NCBI GenBank assembly: GCA_950106755.1
Contig: OX467088.1
Location: forward strand, 1,286,001-1,350,000
Source: Climacium dendroides
Lineage: Eukaryota; Streptophyta; Bryopsida; Hypnales; Climaciaceae
DNA length: 64,000 nt
Direction of reading: 5' to 3'
Shown here: positions 1-11,674 of the stretch, in pieces
Position numbering within the stretch: the stretch's first letter is position 1
Layout: each line of letters opens with the position of its first letter
Position numbers and translations under genes: made by a program
The notes under the pieces: model-generated
Database searches by the model: none
What the model saw: only the letters and a program-made list of their open reading frames with translations
Told to the model about the DNA's origin: nothing

Positions 1-2488
1 TTCCGAGATATTTGGAAAGGCCAGTGACTGTATTCTGAGAATGCCGGAATTTCCCTAACTACCTGCCTAAAATTCCAGAACCTGGGCCCACACTCAAAAA
101 CCCGTTCCGGACCCGATACTATGCTTCCAAAGAATTCTAATGCTTTGGCCTTTGACCCTTCTTCAAACGGCCGCCTACTTGACTGGTTGGCGTTCCCTTC
201 ACGCTTCTGGCTGGAGTCATTTTTGTTGTCGCTCGAGTCTGAATGTGGCGTGCTGCTGGAGACGGATCACTATCCTCCTCCATTCCGGAAGTGGAATGCG
301 CACTTTCTTCTTTGGAATCTTCAATGACTTGAACTTCCTTCTTTTTCTCTGGCGGTGTCTCCTCCAGTATTGTGGGTTCGCGCCTCTTTTCTGGTGAGGA
401 CTCTTGCATATGCACAAATCCTTCCAGATTCTTCCGGGCTGGATTGGTCATTACACCGATCCGGTTGATGAGGTCTCCTCTAACCTTCTGATCTGGAACT
501 TAGAACGATCCCCCCCAAAAGTTGGGTATCGTTTGTGCCCTAGGAATTTCCGGAGTTGAGACTTTGGATGGTATCGGAACCGATTTCACACTAGACTCAT
601 ATTTCGGTTCTAAAGTTGGCCTCAAATTTAACTCCGTCATTTGTATCTTGTTAGAAGTAGGCTCAACTGGCGTGAGTATCCCTCTCAATCCCTCCATTCT
701 AGCTACTCAATCCGCTACTAGTCTCCCTGGAGTGCCTGAGACTAAAGAGAGTTCCAGAAAGGTTGAGAAATCCATCACCTGATTCAGATCGATGGCCGCC
801 AGTAGTTGTCGTACCTCTCCTAAAACCTGCTCTATCCTTGCAGTGAAGTCTACGAGGATGGTCACTATCTTGATCCCGGTGATGTGGCCCTCTGATATCA
901 TCTTTGAATCAAACAAAGCTGCTTTCGTCATGACGTCGGCCTTGATGTCGATTGCTTCGGATAGGTTCTTGACAAGAGAGAGAGCCTCCTTCTCTTTCTC
1001 CTTTGAAGCTGCCATCTCCCCTTCCGCCCAATTCAGTCGAGCCTGGAGTTGGTTCCGTTTTGCCTCCAACTCCTGAATCCAATCCTCCCTTCGCTTTAGA
1101 TCTTCTGGCTTGGGCAGTTGCTTAACGGCTTCCACAATCTGATCTAGTTCCACCTTCAGAACTTCCGCTGTCTCTATCACCAGATCCGCCAGACTGTCGT
1201 GGAGTACCTTGGCCTTGCGTATCCATTCGAACCCAACATTGAAAAATATTGATTCGATTTTTATTTTCGGTCCTATACTTGACTCCCCCCTCTCCATCGC
1301 CGGTGGTTTGGATTGCGACCTTGGATCGTTTGACTTCCTCTTCTTGTTCCTTGGATCGGTCAAGGGTTCCTCGGGACGCTCTTCTGGTTCCAACTCAACC
1401 GGATCTTCCGCTTCCTCCCCAGAAAGTCCGTATGACAAAATAGCCTTTCCGGTGTCATACTAGATTATTTCTGCAGCACTCAAAAGTTCCTGCTGGTGGT
1501 ATAAATGGAACAAGTAGGTACTAACTGGACTTACCTTTGCGCAGGTTACATGATCTACTAGTTTAGAAACTAACCCAGATATGACTCTACCCCAGTGCAT
1601 GACTCGGTTCTCTATAGCTCCGAAAATAGTATTGGCCACCATAACGGTGACCCGTGTAGGTTTTTCCAGGTACAGGATGGGGATGAGGAACTATAGTACC
1701 CACCTATGTCTCTCGTCCTTGCATTTGCTAATAGCGAATCCGTCCTTAGGGTTTACAGACCCTGTGAACTTCCCGGCTACAAAACGGTTCGTCCTTGACG
1801 CCAACCCATTTCCGCTCTTCCGGAACTGATAGACATCCGCCCAGATGTCCTCAATCCACGTGACTGGCCGTCCTCTTAGAGTGAGCTCATACTGATTCGG
1901 AACTCCATTAAGTAGTTCCTGGATCATATCTTCATTCTTAAGGTTCCATGGTCGGTATAACAAACCGACACACCCTAATTTGGTTAGATCCTTCTCTAAA
2001 TGTTTGTGTAGTTCCGGATTGTCTGGAATAGCCGGAGAGATAATCCGGGCAAATACAACTACCTTCCGTACCGCTCCCAATGCTATAAGACCTAAGTAAA
2101 AATGAGAGGGGAGAAAAGTAATCCTAATTCAGTTGCTAATTCACCACTTTTTCTTTCAACTATTCACGTGGATAGTCTTAGAAAACAAAACAGGAAGGTG
2201 GAGATGAAAACCTTTGACCTACGGTAATTAGGATAATGGCTACAGGTCCGTTATACTAACGGTATCCTATTCCCGTAGCTCCAGGGTCTATACGGTAGGT
2301 TCCTGCGTTCCGGGTAATTCCGGATTCCAGATCTGGATATGTTCTGGTTACAGATTTTGCCGGAACGCCTATTTTCTAGTTGGGGGTTTCCCATACAAAA
2401 ATCACGTTCTAACTATAATTTTTTTTTCTCTATTTTTATCACCTACCTCCTTTAATTTTGATCCATTTATGGATTCCGGATTCCCACA
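1..2488 (-). mobile_element. C-family long LTR, partial (cut by window start)
   Basis: Minus-oriented LTR whose 5' end, read on the minus strand, is TGTGGGAATCCGGAATCC at 2488. The other end lies left of the window. The sequence can be followed beside the second C copy at 53071-56547, with the same ORF and the same order of flanking words (for example the stretch around 60-140 matches that around 54120-54190). It interrupts a G-family LTR ORF that resumes at 2489. The internal ORF is described separately. Confidence 0.7.
137..2086 (-). pseudogene. LTR-encoded ORF, C family, copy 1 (decayed)
   Basis: About 650 codons in one frame, broken only by in-frame stops (near 1691, 1460, 707 and 500); I found no frameshift. 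The N-terminal domain has LTKLGCVGLLYRPWN, TLRGRPVTWIEDIWADVYQF, SGNGLASRTNRFVAGKF and NPKDGFAIS. Then comes a charged linker (EEAEDPVELEPEERPEEP), a long coiled coil (KRREDWIQELEAKRNQLQ...) and the C-terminal motif KAALFDSKMISEG..TGIKIVTILVDF. The start codon used by the sister copy (ATG at 56117) is ATA here (2084-2086). The function is unknown. The N-terminal half resembles the 'putative plant transposon protein' domains found in plant retroelements; that match is from memory. The order of parts is the same as in families A, B, F and G. Confidence 0.7.
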
Positions 2489-3412
2489 GGAGGATTGGAT
2501 GAAGAGGGATCCGAGACCGAACCGGATAGCCCAAAGCCGGAAGACAAGGGTGAGAATCCGAGAAAGAGGGCCTGGAAAGATGAGGACGAGGCGGAGGAAG
2601 AAAAAGCTCCCTTCAACAGAAGAAGGAGCAAGCGGATGCCCAACTCGAGAGGATCCCCTTCTGGACCCAGCAAGGACAAGGAGCTGGAACCGATGGTTAG
2701 AACGGAACCGGCTGTTTCTAGGAAGGTGGAGCCAATAGAAATGGTCAAACCAAAGGCGGCTCCATTGATCCAATTGACGGACCTTAAGGGTCTTTTCAAT
2801 GATTTGATTCGGATTCTTAGTTCAGTGAGAGCGGATTGGAAGGTCAAGAATACCACGCTCCGTAAAGTGACGGACTTGGTGGGTGGAAAGGTGGGCAGTG
2901 CGTTACTAGAGGAGGTGGCGACCTGCATCAACAATCCGGATGTAATCCAAGAGCTGGAGGACCGAGTGCTTAAGTAGAATATTAATCTACGAGAGATGGA
3001 TGAATTGGTGCTCTGGTTGCAAGGAGAGATCCAAGGCTTCTGGAAGGATCTGGAGACTAGTCGGGAGCAAGTGAGAGCTGTAAGGTCATTGCAGGAGGAG
3101 ACCAGGGTAGCAATCAAGCAGATGACTCTGGTGGTGGGAGCATCCGGAGATGTGATGGCGAAAGCTAAGTTGTTAGACGAGGAAGTGCACAAAGATCTGA
3201 AGCTTTCTGGGACCCGGATTCCTCGCATCCTTGTTGACTTCGCCGGGGAGATGGAGGATACCATGAAGGAATTCCGAAAGGATGCTAAGGGGATTGAAAA
3301 GAGTATCCGGATAATCTAGAGTGATCTAATTTCCTTATCCAAGGTTTCGATCCCAAATGAATTGGATGACATTGAGATCCTAGAAGGGAAGTTTGAGACT
3401 CCGGTCTTATAG
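2489..3412 (+). pseudogene. LTR-encoded ORF, G family, C-terminal half
   Basis: Reads in one frame with stops at 2975-2977, 3317-3319 and 3410-3412. It begins inside the acidic/basic linker (EEGSETEPDSPKPEDKGEN), followed by LTDLKGLFNDLIRILSSVRADW, a coiled coil, and the family C-terminal motif AKLLDEEVHKDLKLSGTRI then PRILVDFAGEMEDTMKEF. The equivalent full ORF is module 1 of the hybrid LTR at 10195-11674, where the linker and the DLIRILS.VRADW segment are nearly the same. The N-terminal half was separated by the C insertion and lies to the left of the window. Function unknown. The last stop may be the true C-terminus. Confidence 0.65.
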
Positions 3413-4148
3413 GAAAAGGAAGGTGGATGAACTTTTATGTCAAGAGCTCTAATATCAAGGATATGGAAAACCTTTCCTGTGGAACTGAAACACATTCCGG
3501 AAGGGAGAGAAAGGAATAAGAATCTTAGTAAAATATCGCCCCCATAGGTTGAGTAGATAGTTAGGATTTTAGAAGTAGGAAATTTTGTTAGATTGGACCT
3601 TATCTAGTAAAATTAGGAAGAGATCAAATCCAAAAATCTCGGCCAGATCGGTGCCAGATTTTCTGGATTGTTGTTTGTAAAAACCATGTATATAATTTAA
3701 GTCTCAAGACTAAGACCAAGAGTCTTTCCCTTGCATATTCTGTGTACCTTTGTATTTTCTATTGTTTTCTTGCCTTCCCAAAGAGTGGCCGGGTGAGTGA
3801 ATGAGAGATTGAGTACTAATGAGAAAAGCGTGAGGAATTTCTCCCCTTGGTTCTTTCCTTTGATTGTATGTGCATGTGAATGGGTTGTAAGCGTTGGGAG
3901 TGAATCGTTGCACCTTAGTGGATTTATAATTCATTTTTCCAGATGAGATAGCCAGTGTTAGGCTAGGCAATTAGAGAAGGGATTCTTAACTGTGCTAGAG
4001 CTACCAAATGGGATATCTGGTTTAGGATCTGATTGCTTGAGAGGTCTTGCCATCTAAAATAGTAAACAGAAGAACTCAGGACTGCGCTGGTACGGGCGGA
4101 TACACTTGTAGCCACCTTAGTTTCGCACGAATTAGAAGAAGTATTAAG

Positions 4149-4192
4149 GTCATTGTAGTTGAAGAAGATCATACGGGATTTTTTGTGTGACC
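4149..4192 (+). promoter_or_regulatory. Conserved LTR motif GTCRTTGTAGT..TGTGACC (G)
   Basis: Reads GTCATTGTAGT, then GAAGATCATACGGGATT, then TGTGTGACC. The same block occurs in families A, B and C, always 3' of the LTR ORF. Its role is unknown. Confidence 0.55.
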
Positions 4193-4730
4193 TACAGACC
4201 GGATCCATTTCTGGTCTATTGTGAAAGATCAAATTGGGTCCTGTTAGAATAGGAGATTACATTAGTCGAGTGAGTCTTCCGGAACTATAAGTTTCGGAAG
4301 GAATGGTGGGCCTACCTCTCTAAAAAATAAATGGCAAATCCCTCTAAAGTGCCAACAAAGGTTAAGTGAAACATGAATAGAAAGAGGAACGGAAATCGAG
4401 GAAGAATAGATCCTTGGCCTCAGTAGTGAAATCCGAACGAATGTGTTGGGTCCGGTTGGTCTTGAGTTGATTGAGTGACTGGATCTTGATTCGAATCAGG
4501 TAGAAATAGTTTGGATTAGTGATCATTGGTCAAGGGCGTTATCCGGTTTTGGGGGAAAGGGAAGCCAAAGTGAAAGGAAAGGATTTATATTGATATTTAC
4601 TCCCAAACTATCTAGCAATACGAAACACTTCAGAGAGTCTCTTGGGTTTAATCTTTAGAGTCACTTTGTTATGCTTTAAAGTGGTTTTTGTGAGCATAAT
4701 AGGGAATTTCACTTACCCTGTGCTGCGACA

Positions 4731-5327
4731 CTTGCTCTTCATCCAAACATGACGCCTCAACTTACACTTGGAGTGTTTGCTTGACTCACTTGTTGGCATC
4801 TTTAACCATCTTATTTTGGCCTTTATTGTCTTCAATCCTTCAGCCAGCTTCAATAACTCCGCACAAGTCTTTGGAAGTTGGGGCATTCTAAACAATGCAC
4901 GTTCTGTCCAACTTTGCAACCCATTGATGAAAATGAATTTTTTAGCTAGCTCATCTAGCCTTGGAAACACATACCCCTTCAGTTTCCCCGTTTGCTTGAA
5001 TCTTACAAGTGCCACTCCATCACAAATGTCTTAGTATTCTGGGGTGAAGCAGTCACTAATGCGTTCTTTGAAACTAGCCTAAGTCAAGATATCCACCACC
5101 TCAAGACTTTCCCCACAAAAGTGAGTCCACCAAAGCAAAGCATGATCCTTGAGAAAGGTCATCGCGATAGTGATCTTGTCTTCTTCAGGTGCTCTTTGAG
5201 CTTCAAAGTACAACTCCAACTCCACCAAAAAGTCTTTCACTTGTGGGCCTTGCCAATGCCTGTGAAAGAAGATTGTTGTGGGAGTTCTAAATCCGACCTT
5301 AAGTTTTTTAGAAAGATTTGGTGACAT
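4731..5327 (-). pseudogene. Ty3/gypsy gag fragment
   Basis: A typical retrotransposon gag (capsid-like) domain: WQGPQVKDFLVELELYFEAQ, EDKITIAMTFLKDHALLWW, then after stops FKQTGKLKGYVFPRLDELA and MPQLPKTCAELLKLAEG. This is the pattern of the plant retrotransposon gag family (alpha-helical, W-W near the middle, LKQTGS.. later). The reading frame has stops at 5079-5081 and about 5031, and the G LTR cuts it off at 4730. The start ATG at 5325-5327 fits the MSPNL... N-terminus. No zinc knuckle is reached. This is the only real gag in the window, and it shows that the LTR-encoded ORFs are not gag. Confidence 0.75.
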
Positions 5328-5855
5328 AGTGAGTTCATTTAGCTAAATTTTTTTGGTTTTTATTATTAGAAATGGAAGAATTAGGAGATAAAACCGGAAC
5401 CGGGTAAACAAAAAACCTTCACTACATAATGGAGTTAATTATCACTTCTAAAATCTGGAACTAGAACTTCAGTATCCGAAAACGGAAGTGGAATTAGTCA
5501 GTATTTAGATAGACCGTACGCAACCAGAACTGGAAACCGGAAGTTAATGATCACTTTCGAACAATACGGGGTGATGTGACGTGCCGGAGGATTTCACGGT
5601 AGGCCACAAATAGTCAGTTTAATGGTCTAGTATCTAGAAGCATGAAGTCCAATGATAGGAAACGGGAAGTAGAACCTAGATAATAGAGTTCTCTGTTAGG
5701 ATATTTCAGTCTTTTAAAATCTTCTTTTAGTTTCCTTGACAAGGTTTAAGTTTGGAAGCGTTGTGTTTAGTGATTGGTCTTGCTGAGTGTTTGTTTCCGT
5801 TTTTTACCTTCGTTTCGAATAGGATTGTAGAACAGTCTAATTTTGAAAGGCAACA
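5328..5855. other. Noncoding leader/LTR sequence, unresolved
   Basis: No gene seen. It lies between the start of the minus-strand gag and the start of the plus-strand F ORF, so it should contain the junction between two elements and the 5' part of the F LTR. I could not place a TG end, a primer-binding site or a clear TATA box. It is rich in CCGGA-type words like the other LTRs. Confidence 0.5.
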
Positions 5856-7108
5856 GTGGTTAAAGGAAGCACCGAGAGTAAGGTAAACATGTTGGGAAGT
5901 AAAGAGGAAGAAGAGCTTACTATTCCTAGGGTAACATTGAAGCACATCAATCTGATTATTCCAGAAGATTCAGAAGAGAGGGCAGACGTGCTAGAGGATC
6001 TAAGCCTGATAGGTTGCGCCGCGCTCATAGATCGACCTTGGAGCTTCAAAGACAAAGGGATGGTGCGCAAGGTGTTGTAGCCGCCTTTGAACGAGTAGAA
6101 GAAGACCTTATGGGCGCTTTCGGACAAGTGGACGACATCGATTTGGAGGGAGGTGTACTGGCTTCTCAAGGGTGGAGAAGGGTTAGCTTCCCGGGTAGAC
6201 AAGTTTGCCACGGGTAAATTTCTCAACGCTCCTTACGCTAAAGATGGTTACACGGTGAGTGAGTGTAGGAACGTAAAAGAGAGAAGGGTGTTGGAGTTCC
6301 TAGTTCCTATCTTCAATCTGGATAGAGGAACTAGGATGATGATCACTTTAGCCAATACAATTTTTGGTGCTCTGTCAGGAGCCCAAAAGGTGGACTGGGG
6401 ATTAGTGCTAAAAGATCACGTAGCAAAGTTGTGTAGGGCGATGGGCAAAACTAAGCCTTCTGGTCTTTCTCCCTTCCTCTTCCACTTGTACCACGCCCAT
6501 GACTGCATGAGGGTTCATGAGAGGTTAGAATATAAAGTTCAGAAGGTGAAACTCACTCATGGGATGAGGCCAAATTCAGAGAATGAGTAGGAGGAGAGTG
6601 AGAAGAGAGGTGAGCCTTCCGGATTTGCAGTGAAGAAAGAACCGGAAGACAAAGGAAAAGGAAAAGTCCAGATAGAGAGGGTAGAAGAGCAAGACCCGGT
6701 TTGGAAGAATGAACTTCTAGAAGAAATCATTCAGAATCTCACACAAATCAAGGAGGGAAATAAGTTGGAGAGTAGTACTTTGAAAGAGGTTCGCAAACTA
6801 TTGGGGAATGTACCCATCACCGAGTGTGTAGATCAAGTCTGAAACCTAATCTGGGATGTGGAAAAGAATGCCGGAAAAGAGATGATTCAGGAATTAACGA
6901 ACGAGCTATTAGCCCTTAAGGGGAAGTTGAGAAAACAGCAAGAAGAGAATGAGAGGGAGCGGAAGGTCTCACTCCGGATCCAAAAGACCCTTGACCGGAT
7001 TAGGGAATTCATCACCCTTCTCGTAGAGGTCTTGAATAAAGCCAAATTCTTTGATGAGAGAGTGTTGGAGGGTGAGGTCAAATTGGGAGGCAAGGTAATT
7101 AACATCCT
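5856..7108 (+). pseudogene. LTR-encoded ORF, F family (decayed, 3' truncated)
   Basis: One frame from ATG 5856 (a second ATG is at 5889), with stops at 6078-6080, about 6096, 6588-6590 and 6840-6842. The domains follow the family order: LEDLSLIGCAALIDRPWSFK, WTTSIWREVYWLLKGGEGLA, SRVDKFATGKF, MMITLANTIFGALSGAQKVD, then SPFLFHLYH, a charged linker, a coiled coil (ELLALKGKLRKQQEENERER) and the start of the C-terminal motif (NKAKFFDERVLEGEVKLGG). It is cut at 7108 by the insertion of the hybrid LTR. This is the most divergent of the five families in the first half of the window, so it helps to define which residues are conserved. Function unknown. Confidence 0.6.
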
Positions 7109-7523
7109 TGTAGTGATTAGTCGGACCAGTATTCCTCCAATTAGCCCTTAATTCTCACTAAAGGCCCACTTAGAATAAACCGCTCCGGAATCGTTTCCAC
7201 GAGGACTCGAGGCTCACGGATTCATAGGCTAACTCGATCTAAGTTTTCACTTTCTCTCCTACTTACTAATCCGGACCAAAGGTCCGTTCTGGCCGCTAGT
7301 GCTAGATGGGTTCCGGAAAAGTCCGGAAACCGTTCAGTTGCCCTTTCGGGATCTAGAGATTTAGGTAACAAGTGGCCAGATCCATCGTTCAGATGTTTAC
7401 CGTGTCCGGAAACACACTCTCTCTCTCTCTCTCAACCTCTACTACTAATGCTAACTTAACTTCAGGGACTGGAAGTATCCTACTGTTCCGTCACCTCACA
7501 AATTCAGTATACTTATTGGACCA

Positions 7524-7556
7524 GGTCACGTAGGGACGGTCAAGGACTACAACGAC
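7524..7556 (-). promoter_or_regulatory. Conserved LTR motif (A, hybrid copy)
   Basis: Minus strand reads GTCGTTGTAGTCCTTGACC then GTCCCTACGTGACC. One of nine copies of the cross-family LTR block. Confidence 0.55.
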
Positions 7557-8180
7557 ATTCTAGCATCAACCCGACACTGAGCCTCTCATTGACCGGGTGG
7601 ATATCCTCGCACTCTCTTGGGCGTTACGCCAAGGCTTTGACTCTGTCTATAGGAAATTCGGGCATGTCTTGCAAACTCCCGTCCACGGAAGCTGCTAGCA
7701 GCCTCTCAGATAACCTCACGCACGAGGTAATATCCTACCCTCAGGCTATACCGGCATCCAGGTAGGTAGTACACTAATACTATTGTCGGAACAATCCAAC
7801 CGATCTCCCCATCAATCCAATGATGTCCGGAAACCACTCAAAACATCGACTCTCGCTAATCAAGGTATGTTCTCAGCATCCGGAAAAGTCACAAATGGAC
7901 TCACACCTCCACAAGTATGCACCAAATACAAGAAGGAAGAGAATGGAAAGCCTCCAAACGCTTGAATTAAGCTCAAAAGGTACAAACTGAAGATAATGGG
8001 ACGAATGTGAATGACCACAAACGTCCACCAAAATCTAACTTATACTAATCCTAACATCAACTCAAAAATCCCACAAAACATTCCTACTAGTTTGCTAGAT
8101 TTCCAGTAATCGACTAGATCCTATTTTTCCGGCTCAACAGCCGGACTCTAGTATTTTACAAGTATATACAAAATTGCTTC

Positions 8181-10194
8181 CTATTCCCCTGCATCCTTGT
8201 CTTTAGGAGGGATAATGTCTTTTAATAAGTCAAGGTATATCTGCTTCCGGCTAGTCCCCAGAGAACACACATCAGGGCCTCTTGCTCCCCAACTTGGGCC
8301 TCCTATGATACTGGTTCCTCTATCTACACTCCAGGTTCCGACTATCGGAACTTCCGGACTTCCTCGGGAATCTTTCCGGGTCTGTTTGTGGCGGAGAGAA
8401 GACTGAACTGACTGAGTTCCCCAAGTCTCCGGAGGGGTACCCGTAAGGTCAATGATTGGATTCTGCGGGAGGAGGTCCTCACTGCCTTTAGGTACCACGG
8501 CACCCCAATCCACTCCTTCTGGTCTCCCCGGCGGTGGTGAAAGTTCCGAAACAGGCGGTATCACCGGCGATACTTCTGTAACAACGGATTTTGGAATATT
8601 GTCTTCCAAAATCGTCAAGGCATGTATGACAGAGGAAGGAGGAGGATTTACCGGATTTGGCCCTGCGAGGGCCAAATACTCCACCATGTCCCGCATCTCT
8701 ACTCGCGATGCGTCCATCCATCTCGCCTGCTCCAGTAGACACTTGACAATGGGCACCTGGCTCGAGCTGGCGGCTACATCGAAGTTGGTTTAAAACAACC
8801 GGGTCTTGTTGATGTAGTCCACCGGAACCTCCAAGGAACTCCGGAGCTGGGTCACACCCCGGCACAGTGCCTCTGTCTGCCGGCAATGTTCTTCTTCCAC
8901 GGCTTTGGCCTTCTTTTGGGCCATTCGCAGCTCCTTCTCCAACCGAGCACAAGTGGACTCCAACTCTTGGGCTCGTTCCAACAAAGCTCGGTTTTCCACT
9001 CGTAAAACGCCCGCCTCCGTCACCGACTTCTTTTGCTCCTCGATTAGGATGACGTTTTGCTTCTCCGCCGCCACCAAAGCGATCGTCCTCCGGAAGATGG
9101 TGTTCTGGTCGATCAGTGCCATCTTCCGGCACATTCGTTTGAGAGTCTCCTCATAATTTTGGAGAATCTTCATGATGTCTTCTGTCCGATACATGATGTG
9201 CTGGGCCAGATCCGAAATGTCCTCCAAAGGCGACCCCACTAGTCGGAGCTCGGTCTTTTCTTCCTATTCTGCTTTTGTAGGTCTGGTCCAGGAGGGACCA
9301 GCCTTTGTCTCAGAGGGACCAGCTTCCGATTGAGAAGGTCTAGCCTCTTGTTGAGAAGGTCCGGCTTCTTTTTTCCGGTCCGGAGCTTCCTCCTCCATTT
9401 GTTCTGGCGCGGGAGGATCCTCCGTTGGCATTACCGGTGGAGTCACCTGCCGCCGGAACTTCTTCGTCAGAAGGGTGGACAGCTCCTCGTCTTCCGTCTC
9501 CTCGTCATCCGGTCCTTCTCGGGGAGAGGGTTCTTCTCCTCCGTACTTCTAGAGTTGAACCAACTCTTGATAAGCATCCTCCTCGTTTGACTTGAGTAAG
9601 GACTGGTGGGAATACAGGTGGGAGACATAAGCCGGAAGAGGGCTCCCACCTTTCTTCCCCTGCCGGATGGAACGCACAAGATCCCCTACCAATTCGAAGA
9701 TGACGAACGCCCAATCCATCATCAACTTTCCCTGAAGGCTCTCTAGGATGGTGGAAGCCACCTTGGCCACCACTCGCCTTGGCTTGGTCGGGTGAAGGAT
9801 AGGGTTGAGAAACGCTACCACATCCCTGTATTTCGGTTTGATCAGGTCTGATATTTGGAAACCATCCTTTGGGTTTGTCGCCCTCCATGTATTCTTGGTT
9901 CTTTTCCATGACCTTGTCTAGCGCCATCTGGAACCCGTACACAGTTCTCCACTCGTTGACCGTCCACAGTTCCGGCTTCGCCCGGAGGGTGGTATCTAAG
10001 ATACCACTTTCCAGTCAAAGCAAATCTGCCACCAGACTCTCCTCCCAGATGCCCCAAGGGACATCCATTAAACCCTCACACCCCATGTTGGTGAAGTTCT
10101 ATCGCAAGCGTTCGAGTCGGACCTCATCTGTTGGAATTTCTGGCACCACCCGCATTAACAAAATTGCCTTTGACCAGGGCGTTGGCGTTGGCAT
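8181..10194 (-). pseudogene. LTR-encoded ORF, A-type module (module 2 of a fused ORF)
   Basis: Starts at MPTPTP (ATG at 10192-10194), directly in frame after module 1. Domains: MGCEGLMDVPWGIWEESL, AKPELWTVNEWRTVYGF, then a frameshift near 9870, then AFLNPILHPTKPRRVVAKVA, STILESLQGKLMMDWAFVI, a Pro/Ser/Gly repeat (AGPSQQEARPSQSEAGPS at about 9300-9370), a coiled coil, and the C-terminal motif NKTRLF..TNFDVAASSSQVPI then VKCLLEQA. It ends LDLLKDIIPPKDKDAGE, stop at 8181. From 9821 to 8181 a single frame is kept with three stops. The closest relatives in the window are the A ORFs at 20379-25939 and 34016-35131. Function unknown. Confidence 0.65.
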
Positions 10195-11674
10195 CGCCTC
10201 GTTTGAGTCCTCCGTCTCTTCCCTCAACTCATCAGGGATCAAAATCCTAGATAAAGAGACTAACCCACTCTGGAATTTCTGGACGGTATCCTCTAATCCC
10301 TTTGCATCCTTCCGGAATTCCTTCATTGCCTTTTCTAATTCCTCGGCAAAGTCAGCCAAGATGCGAGCGATGCGGGTACCCAAAGGTTTCGGATCCTTAT
10401 ATATCCCCTCATCAAACAATTTGGCCTTCGCCATTATCACACCGGATGCCTCTACTATTGTCGTCATCCGGTTGATTGCAGTCCTGGTCTCTTCTTGTAG
10501 AGACATTGCGGCCTTCACTTGGTCGCGACTAGCATCCAAGTCCTTTCGATAGCTTTGGATTTCTCCTCGCAACCGGACCACTTGCTCATTTGTCTCCTGT
10601 TGGTTAATATTCTGCTTCAGCAACCTATCCTCCAACTCCTTCACTTCATCCGAATTGTTGATGCAGTTTGCCACGGCTTCTGGTAGAGAACTGGTCGGAG
10701 CGCTTCCTACCAAATCCACCACCTCATGAAGCGTCGTGGTCTTGACTTCTCAATCCGCTCTCACTGCACTGAGAATCCGGATTAGGTCGTTGTATGGACC
10801 TGTCAGGTCCATCAACTGGGACGATGGAACGGGTTTCGGCCTGACCACTTCCACCGGCTCCTGCTTCTTTGGAATGACCGGTTCCACTATTTCCGGTCCC
10901 TTATCCTTCCGAAGCCCCGAAGGAGACCCCCTTAGACTGGGCGTCCTCTTCATCCTTCGGTGGAGAGGAATGTCATCTTCCTCCTCTTCCTCTTCTTCCT
11001 AATTCCTCTTTTTAGGGTTCTCACCCTTCTCCTCCGGTTCCGGGCTATCCGGTTTCGTCTCGGATTCCTCATTCGATCCATCGCACTGCCGGAGAGCCAT
11101 CTGCGCCCTCCACTCCTTATTCTCCTCCGGCGTCAGGAGACTTTGATTCTTGTATAGGTGGAAAAGGTAGGGGCCTACCGGAGTAGCCCTACTCTTTTCC
11201 ACATTTGAGACTTAAGACATTCACCATCGTTTGAATGAATGCCGCCCAATCCATCTGCTTCTCTCCGCTCAAGGCCCTAAAGATCGCATTTCCGAGCGTG
11301 GAAGTCACCTGGGTAGGTTTTTCCGGATGTAGAATCGGGACCAAGAATTCCAGCAGTCGTCTGTGCCGCGCATTGACGCAATCTTTATTGCATACCCGTC
11401 CTTGGGGTTAGCTGCTCCCCGGAACTTCCCGCGCACGAAGTCTCCCTTCCGGCTGGCTTGTTCCACGCCGCCTTCCTCTAGATCGGAAACTTTCCTCCAG
11501 ATCTCCCTGGTCCACATGGACGGAACCAGTCGGATAGTGTTGTCAAACTGGTTAGAGGCTCCTTCGATGAGCTCCCTCACTATTGCCTCGTTCCGAAACC
11601 CCCAAGGTTTCCCTAGGAACCCTGCGCAACCCATGGCGGAGGTCCTCCATCAATTCGAATTGATGGAGGACCTC
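10195..11674 (-). pseudogene. LTR-encoded ORF, G-type module (module 1 of a fused ORF)
   Basis: N-terminal domain GCAGFLGKPWGFRNEAIVRE, LIEGASNQFDN, MWTREIWRKVSDLEEGGVEQ, ASRKGDFVRGKFRGAANPK; then two frameshifts (about 11380 and 11210-11300); then SRATPVGPYLFHLYKNQSLL, an acidic linker, YNDLIRILSAVRADW, a coiled coil (RGEIQSYRKDLDASRDQVKA) and the C-terminal motif MAKAKLFDEGIYKDPKPLGT, RIARILADF. The end runs in the same frame into MPTPTP of the A-type module; the stop at 10099-10101 is just beyond the junction. The first codons lie in a 36-bp perfect palindrome. The G copy at 2489-3412 shows the unfused form. Confidence 0.65.
11639..11674. repeat. 36-bp perfect palindrome
   Basis: Centred on TTCGAA between 11656 and 11657. 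The arms are GAGGTCCTCCATCAATTC and its exact complement, with no mismatch over 18 bp per arm. It overlaps the N-terminal coding part of module 1 (..ELMEDL..), so it looks like a recent inverted duplication of coding sequence. Confidence 0.9.

Larger units (their letters stand above)
2489..4730 (+). mobile_element. G-family long LTR, 3' part
   Basis: Plus-oriented LTR remnant. Its 5' part lies beyond the nested C LTR and outside the window. It ends in TGCTGCGACA at 4730, the same terminus as the B LTRs at 24120 and, in reverse, 36881. The 3' noncoding kilobase follows the B LTRs with moderate similarity (GGCTAGGC..., TTGTAGCCACC, GTCATTGTAGT...TGTGTGACC). A TATA-like TATATAATTT is near 3690. 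It interrupts the gag of another element at 4731. Confidence 0.65.
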
